Source: RYN-230 sp963723595
GTDB lineage: Bacteria; Actinomycetota; Actinomycetes; Streptosporangiales; Streptosporangiaceae
Reading direction: 5' to 3'
Assembly: GCA_963723595.1 (NCBI GenBank)
Contig: CAVRRQ010000002.1
Location: 930,001-994,000 of the forward strand
DNA length: 64,000 bases
This document shows positions 60,600-64,000 of the stretch, one piece after another (position 1 is the first letter of the stretch; every line of letters starts with the position of its first letter). The notes beneath the pieces were generated by a model. It ran no database searches. It was not told where the DNA came from and saw nothing but the letters and a program-made list of their open reading frames with translations. Made by a program: the position numbers and the translations under genes.

Positions 60600-60821
60600 G
60601 AGCAGTCTTTCTCCTTCCCCCCGCCTGCGGGCCAGTGGCTGCCAGTACCTGTGCTGCGGTACCTATGCTGCCACTACCGAGTAGACAGATAGCTGGCCAA
60701 TTCCGCATTGACGAATGTCCCGTCAGGACCGAGCGTACGCCCTCCGCCGGCCTGCCGGTGAGCATCGGCGCTCATGTCCCGCGCAGCCCGCGGCCCAGGC
60801 TGGCGGCATCGGCGCGGCCCG

Positions 60822-60837
60822 CATGGTCTAGACCATG
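60822..60837. promoter_or_regulatory. Perfect 16-bp palindrome CATGGTCTAGACCATG
   Basis: A perfect inverted repeat with a CTAG core, 34 bases beyond the stop of the UPF0182 gene and about 220 bases upstream of the GT4 gene. It resembles the operator of a dimeric regulator (GntR or TetR type) more than a terminator. Confidence 0.4.
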
Positions 60838-60871
60838 GTACGGCTCGGCTGGCCGCACCCGAAGGTCCCAG

Positions 60872-63823
60872 TTACGGCGAAGCGGATGGCGACGGGGTGG
60901 CCTTCGCCGACGTCTTCGCGTGCCCCTGGGCGGCCTTCTGAGCCTGGTCCAGCGCCTGCTTCATGAGGGCCGTGTACTTGCCGTAGCTGGCGAAATCGCC
61001 CGTCTTCAGGGCCGCCTGGGCCTTGGCGTAGTCCGCCTCGGCCTGGGTCAGGTAGCCGCGCACGGTCACGCTGACCGACCCCGTCCCGCTGCCCGACCCG
61101 GACGAGCCGGACGAGCCGGACGAGCCCGGGCCGGCGGACAGCCCCGGGATCACCTGGCCGAGCGCGCCGGCCAGGGTGGGCGCGAACCCGACGTTCCCGT
61201 CGAACGAGACCGCCACCCGCTTGAGCACCGGGTACGAACCGGAACTGCTGCCGCCCGTGGTGCCGGCCGCCTGGATGTAGATCGGCTCCTCGTAGACCAG
61301 GGCCCCCCCGACCGGGAGCGTGATCAGGTTGCCCTCGATGACCTTGGAGCCGTTCTGCCGGTACAGCGACAGCTGGGAGGAGATCGTGGGGTCCGACTCG
61401 AACGTGCCCTGGACCTGCTGCGGGCCCAGGATGGCGGTGTCCTGCGGCAACTGGAGGACCCGGATCGTGCCGTAGTCGGGCGAGCGCGGGTTGCTGTCCA
61501 CCGCCATGTACGCGGCCAGGTTCTGCCGTCCCCGCTGGACCAGCGGTGAGGTCAGCGAGAACTGGGCCACCGTGCCGGGCATCTGCATGGTCTGGTAGTA
61601 CGGCGGCTGGCTGGCCGACTGCGAGCCGCTGGAGTTGCTCGGCTCCTCCGGCACGGCCCAGAAGTTCTGCCCGCCGTAGAACGACTGGGCGGACAGGACG
61701 TGGTACTGGGTCAGGACCTGGCGCTGCACCTCATACAGGTCGGGCGGGTAGCGCAGGTGCGGCATCAGGGCGGCGGGGATCTGTGACTTGGGCTTGATGA
61801 TCCCGGGGAACGCGTTCATCCAGGTGCGCAGGATCGGGTCGCTGCCGTCCCACTGGTACAGCGTCACGGCGCCGGTGTAGGCGTTCACGACCGCCTTGAC
61901 CGAGTTGCGGATGTAGTTGATGTCGCCGGTGGGCTGGCCGGCCACCGTGCCCCCCGGGGCGTCAGTGGTCGCCGTGACCTGCCCCATGTTCTCCCGCTGC
62001 GAGTACGGGTACAGGCCGGTGGTGGTGTAGCCGTCAACGACCCAGAGGATCTGCCCGTTGGCGACGACCGGGTAGGGGTTGCCGTCCAGGGTGAGGAACG
62101 GCGCCACCTTGGCCACCCGGGCCAGCGGCTGCTGGTCATAAAGGATCTTCGACTGGCTGTTGATGGCCCCGGACAGCAGGATGTTCAGCTCGCGGAACTT
62201 GATCGTGTACAGCAGCCGGTTCAGCGGCGAGCCCACGTCCACGCCACCGCTGCCGTGGTAGGTGTTGTTCTGCTGGCCGCCGGCCGTGGCGGACGGGTAG
62301 TCAAGTTCCTGCTTGCGGCCGCCCGGGGGGCCGCCCACGATCGCGTAGGTGTTCTGCTGCTGGCCGAAGTACACCCGGGGCTGGCTGAGGTGCAGGTCCC
62401 CGTGCGGCGGGATGTCGCTCTCCACGAACGACGGGTTGCCGTTGCCCTGCACCGTGTTGGCCGTGGCCGCGACCACCCCGAAGCCGTGCGTGTACACCAG
62501 GTGGGTGTTGATCCAGTTGCCCTGCCCGGGCGGGGGGCCGCCCATGCCGCGCACCGCCACGACCGTGTCCTGGGGCAGCGGGCCCGCCCCGGGCAGCGGA
62601 TAGCGGTCCATCGCGAGGTTGGCCGGGAACTGGTAGTAGCTCTTGACCTGCTGGAGCTGCTGGAAGGTCGGCGACACCACGTCGGGATCCAGCAGCCGCA
62701 TCCCCTGAAGCGTGCTCACCTCGGTGTCCAGCGCGGACTGCGACACGTCGGCCGTCGCCGAGTACGGGCTGACCCGGACCGTGGACGTGTTCAGGCCGTA
62801 GGCCTGCCGGGTGGTGACGATCTCCCGGTGGATGTAGGGGGTCTCCTTGGCCAGCTCGTTCGGCTTGACCACGAACTGCTGGATGATCGCGGGGTACAGG
62901 CCGCCGATGAGGATCGCGGAGAGTACCAGCAGCCCGAACCCGACGGCGGGCAGCATCGCGCTGCGCCGGGCCGCGCCCGCGAAGAACAGCAGGGCGCACA
63001 GCACGGCGATCACCGAGAGCACGGTCTTGGCCGGCAGCACGGCGTTGACGTCCGTGTAGGAGGCCCCGGTGGTGACCGCGCCGCGCTGGGAGAAGTCGAT
63101 GCCGTACCGGTCAACCCAGTAGGCCACGGCCTTGAGCAGTACGAAGACTCCGAACAGCACGAACAGGTGGGCTTGCGCCGCCATCGTCACCCGGGGGTGG
63201 CGGCCCTGCATGCGCAGCCCGCCGTACAGGTAGTGCACCAGCGTGGCCAGCACCAGCGAGATCAGCACCGCCGCGAACAGGTAGCTCAGCACCATCCGGA
63301 TGAACGGGTAGGTGAAGACGAAGAAGGACAGATCCCAGTGGAATTGCAGATCTGTTTTGTGAAACGGGACCTGGTTGGCGAACAGCAGCCAGGTGCGCCA
63401 CGAGCCCGCGGCGGTGATCCCGGTGATCACGCCCACCACGCCGATCACCAGGCCCAGCAGGAGCCGCCGGTGCGGGTCGATGGCCAGCCGGTAGGCGTCC
63501 CCGCCCTGGCCCGGCGCGGGCACCGGGCGGTAGATGGGCCGCAGCCGGTAGGCCAGCGTCGCGTTCGCCCCGGTGACCACGGCCATGAACAGCCCGGCCA
63601 CGAAGAACATCGCCCAGCGCGTGCCGTAGGTGGTGCCGAACACCGACGAGTAGTGGATGGCCCGGTACCACAGGAAATCCGTCCAGACCCCGGCCACGAT
63701 CGCGATCAGCACCAGGAAGGCGATCACGGCCACGATGACCGGGAGGACCAGCCGGGGCCAGCGCAGATGGGCGAGCGGCGGACGGCCAGCAGGCTGCCGG
63801 GCCGGACCGGACCTGAAGGACAC
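60872..63823 (-). CDS. UPF0182 family large membrane protein
   Basis: About 983 residues. Seven or so N-terminal membrane helices (first LPVIVAVIAFLVLIAIVAGV) are followed by a large extracytoplasmic domain with WINTHLVYTHGFG and PPDLYEVQRQVLTQYHVL, which define the family (Rv3193c in M. tuberculosis). It ends in an Ala/Lys-rich helix and Ser/Pro tail. I prefer the GTG at 63823 because GAGGGGGAG lies 4-5 bases upstream; a GTG at 63838 would add five residues. Function unknown. Frame intact over nearly 3 kb. Confidence 0.85.
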   Translation of the reverse strand: MSFRSGPARQPAGRPPLAHLRWPRLVLPVIVAVIAFLVLIAIVAGVWTDFLWYRAIHYSSVFGTTYGTRWAMFFVAGLFMAVVTGANATLAYRLRPIYRPVPAPGQGGDAYRLAIDPHRRLLLGLVIGVVGVITGITAAGSWRTWLLFANQVPFHKTDLQFHWDLSFFVFTYPFIRMVLSYLFAAVLISLVLATLVHYLYGGLRMQGRHPRVTMAAQAHLFVLFGVFVLLKAVAYWVDRYGIDFSQRGAVTTGASYTDVNAVLPAKTVLSVIAVLCALLFFAGAARRSAMLPAVGFGLLVLSAILIGGLYPAIIQQFVVKPNELAKETPYIHREIVTTRQAYGLNTSTVRVSPYSATADVSQSALDTEVSTLQGMRLLDPDVVSPTFQQLQQVKSYYQFPANLAMDRYPLPGAGPLPQDTVVAVRGMGGPPPGQGNWINTHLVYTHGFGVVAATANTVQGNGNPSFVESDIPPHGDLHLSQPRVYFGQQQNTYAIVGGPPGGRKQELDYPSATAGGQQNNTYHGSGGVDVGSPLNRLLYTIKFRELNILLSGAINSQSKILYDQQPLARVAKVAPFLTLDGNPYPVVANGQILWVVDGYTTTGLYPYSQRENMGQVTATTDAPGGTVAGQPTGDINYIRNSVKAVVNAYTGAVTLYQWDGSDPILRTWMNAFPGIIKPKSQIPAALMPHLRYPPDLYEVQRQVLTQYHVLSAQSFYGGQNFWAVPEEPSNSSGSQSASQPPYYQTMQMPGTVAQFSLTSPLVQRGRQNLAAYMAVDSNPRSPDYGTIRVLQLPQDTAILGPQQVQGTFESDPTISSQLSLYRQNGSKVIEGNLITLPVGGALVYEEPIYIQAAGTTGGSSSGSYPVLKRVAVSFDGNVGFAPTLAGALGQVIPGLSAGPGSSGSSGSSGSGSGTGSVSVTVRGYLTQAEADYAKAQAALKTGDFASYGKYTALMKQALDQAQKAAQGHAKTSAKATPSPSASP

Positions 63824-64000
63824 CGCACTCCCCCTCACATGCTGTTGAGCGTCACTTCGGTGTTCAGCACCACATCATTGGCACCGGGTGACCCCACTGG
63901 TTTCGCCCGGCACACCATTCCTCAGCCGGATCTCAATCGGCCAGGCGTGCTGGGCCATGCGGCGCCAATGTACCCCGATCAGGGCGCCCAGGCGTCACCG
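63824..64000. other. Right edge, upstream of UPF0182 gene
   Basis: No gene or RNA recognised. AT-richer than average around 63840-63935, so it probably holds the promoter of the UPF0182 gene. Confidence 0.4.

Noticed and set aside
63839..64000. Possible tRNA or small RNA at the right edge
   Set aside because: I could not fold a cloverleaf or find a T-loop consensus; only an AT-richer promoter-like region is visible.

Overview
The window is very GC-rich and densely coded. Genes overlap by ATGA or GTGA, many start with GTG, and the set includes MtrAB-LpqB, WhiB, a mycosin-type protease, DUF3499, DprE1 and the F420 genes fbiA, fbiB and fbiC. This points to a chromosome of an actinomycete (Actinomycetota), probably a non-mycolate lineage near Streptosporangiales or Frankiales; the rank below phylum is inference. 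Gene order resembles three stretches of the Mycobacterium tuberculosis chromosome as I remember it: Rv3193c-Rv3206c (UPF0182, AdnA helicase, ATL, MoeZ), Rv3235-Rv3264c (Rv3235, secA, hpf, lpqB-mtrB-mtrA, ahcY, manB, DUF3499, whiB2, fbiA, fbiB, mannose-1-P guanylyltransferase) and Rv3689-Rv3695 (MoxR/DUF58/SpoIIM/RDD). I saw no phage, IS element, CRISPR array, rRNA or tRNA.

Layout. 1-6.6 kb (minus strand): truncated AdnA-like helicase, an alkyltransferase-like protein, a mycosin-type subtilase with its membrane partner, and MoeZ. 6.9-13.1 kb: an Rv3235-family protein, SecA, a small membrane protein and an AlkX/YcaQ-type DNA glycosylase. 13.1-17.0 kb: a PadR-controlled ABC exporter. 17.2-25.2 kb (minus strand): a NarL-type response regulator, ribosome hibernation factor with a structured leader, then mtnA-mtrA-mtrB-lpqB as one coupled operon. 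25.4-33.6 kb: an envelope/stress module of overlapping plus-strand genes (membrane protein, DUF4129, DUF4350, MoxR, DUF58) plus divergent SpoIIM and RDD genes. 33.7-36.4 kb: a divergent adenosylhomocysteinase paralogue behind canonical ahcY. 36.5-41.4 kb: MerR, CDF transporter, SIS isomerase, Trm112-like protein, phosphomannomutase, DUF3499. 41.7-49.4 kb: a degenerate zincin, a 22-copy 14-bp tandem array, DUF5719 and a very large GT2 membrane glycosyltransferase. 49.8-57 kb: whiB, fbiA, fbiB, dprE1, fbiC. 57.2-64 kb: AlkA-like glycosylase, mannose-1-P guanylyltransferase, GT4 glycosyltransferase and a UPF0182 membrane protein.

Two properties cut across the window. First, at least 35 single-base frame disruptions break otherwise well-conserved genes, including essential ones (secA, mtrB, ahcY, moeZ, whiB). 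Almost all are +1 (one extra base), and they cluster at 46.3-52.9 kb. I annotate these as single genes spanning the shifts; after removing the inferred extra bases the lengths become multiples of three and close to family sizes. The simplest reading is an insertion-biased consensus error, but the one-way bias deserves checking. Second, short tandem repeats are abundant. In three separate places a tandem array begins exactly at the 3' end of a gene, and every unit carries a copy of that gene's last codons and stop codon.

Functionally the region joins envelope biogenesis (SecA, mannose activation, glycosyltransferases, DprE1, LpqB/MtrAB, mycosin), F420 biosynthesis, recycling of SAM by-products (MtnA for methylthioadenosine, AhcY for adenosylhomocysteine) and alkylation/crosslink repair (ATL, AlkX-type, AlkA-type, AdnA).
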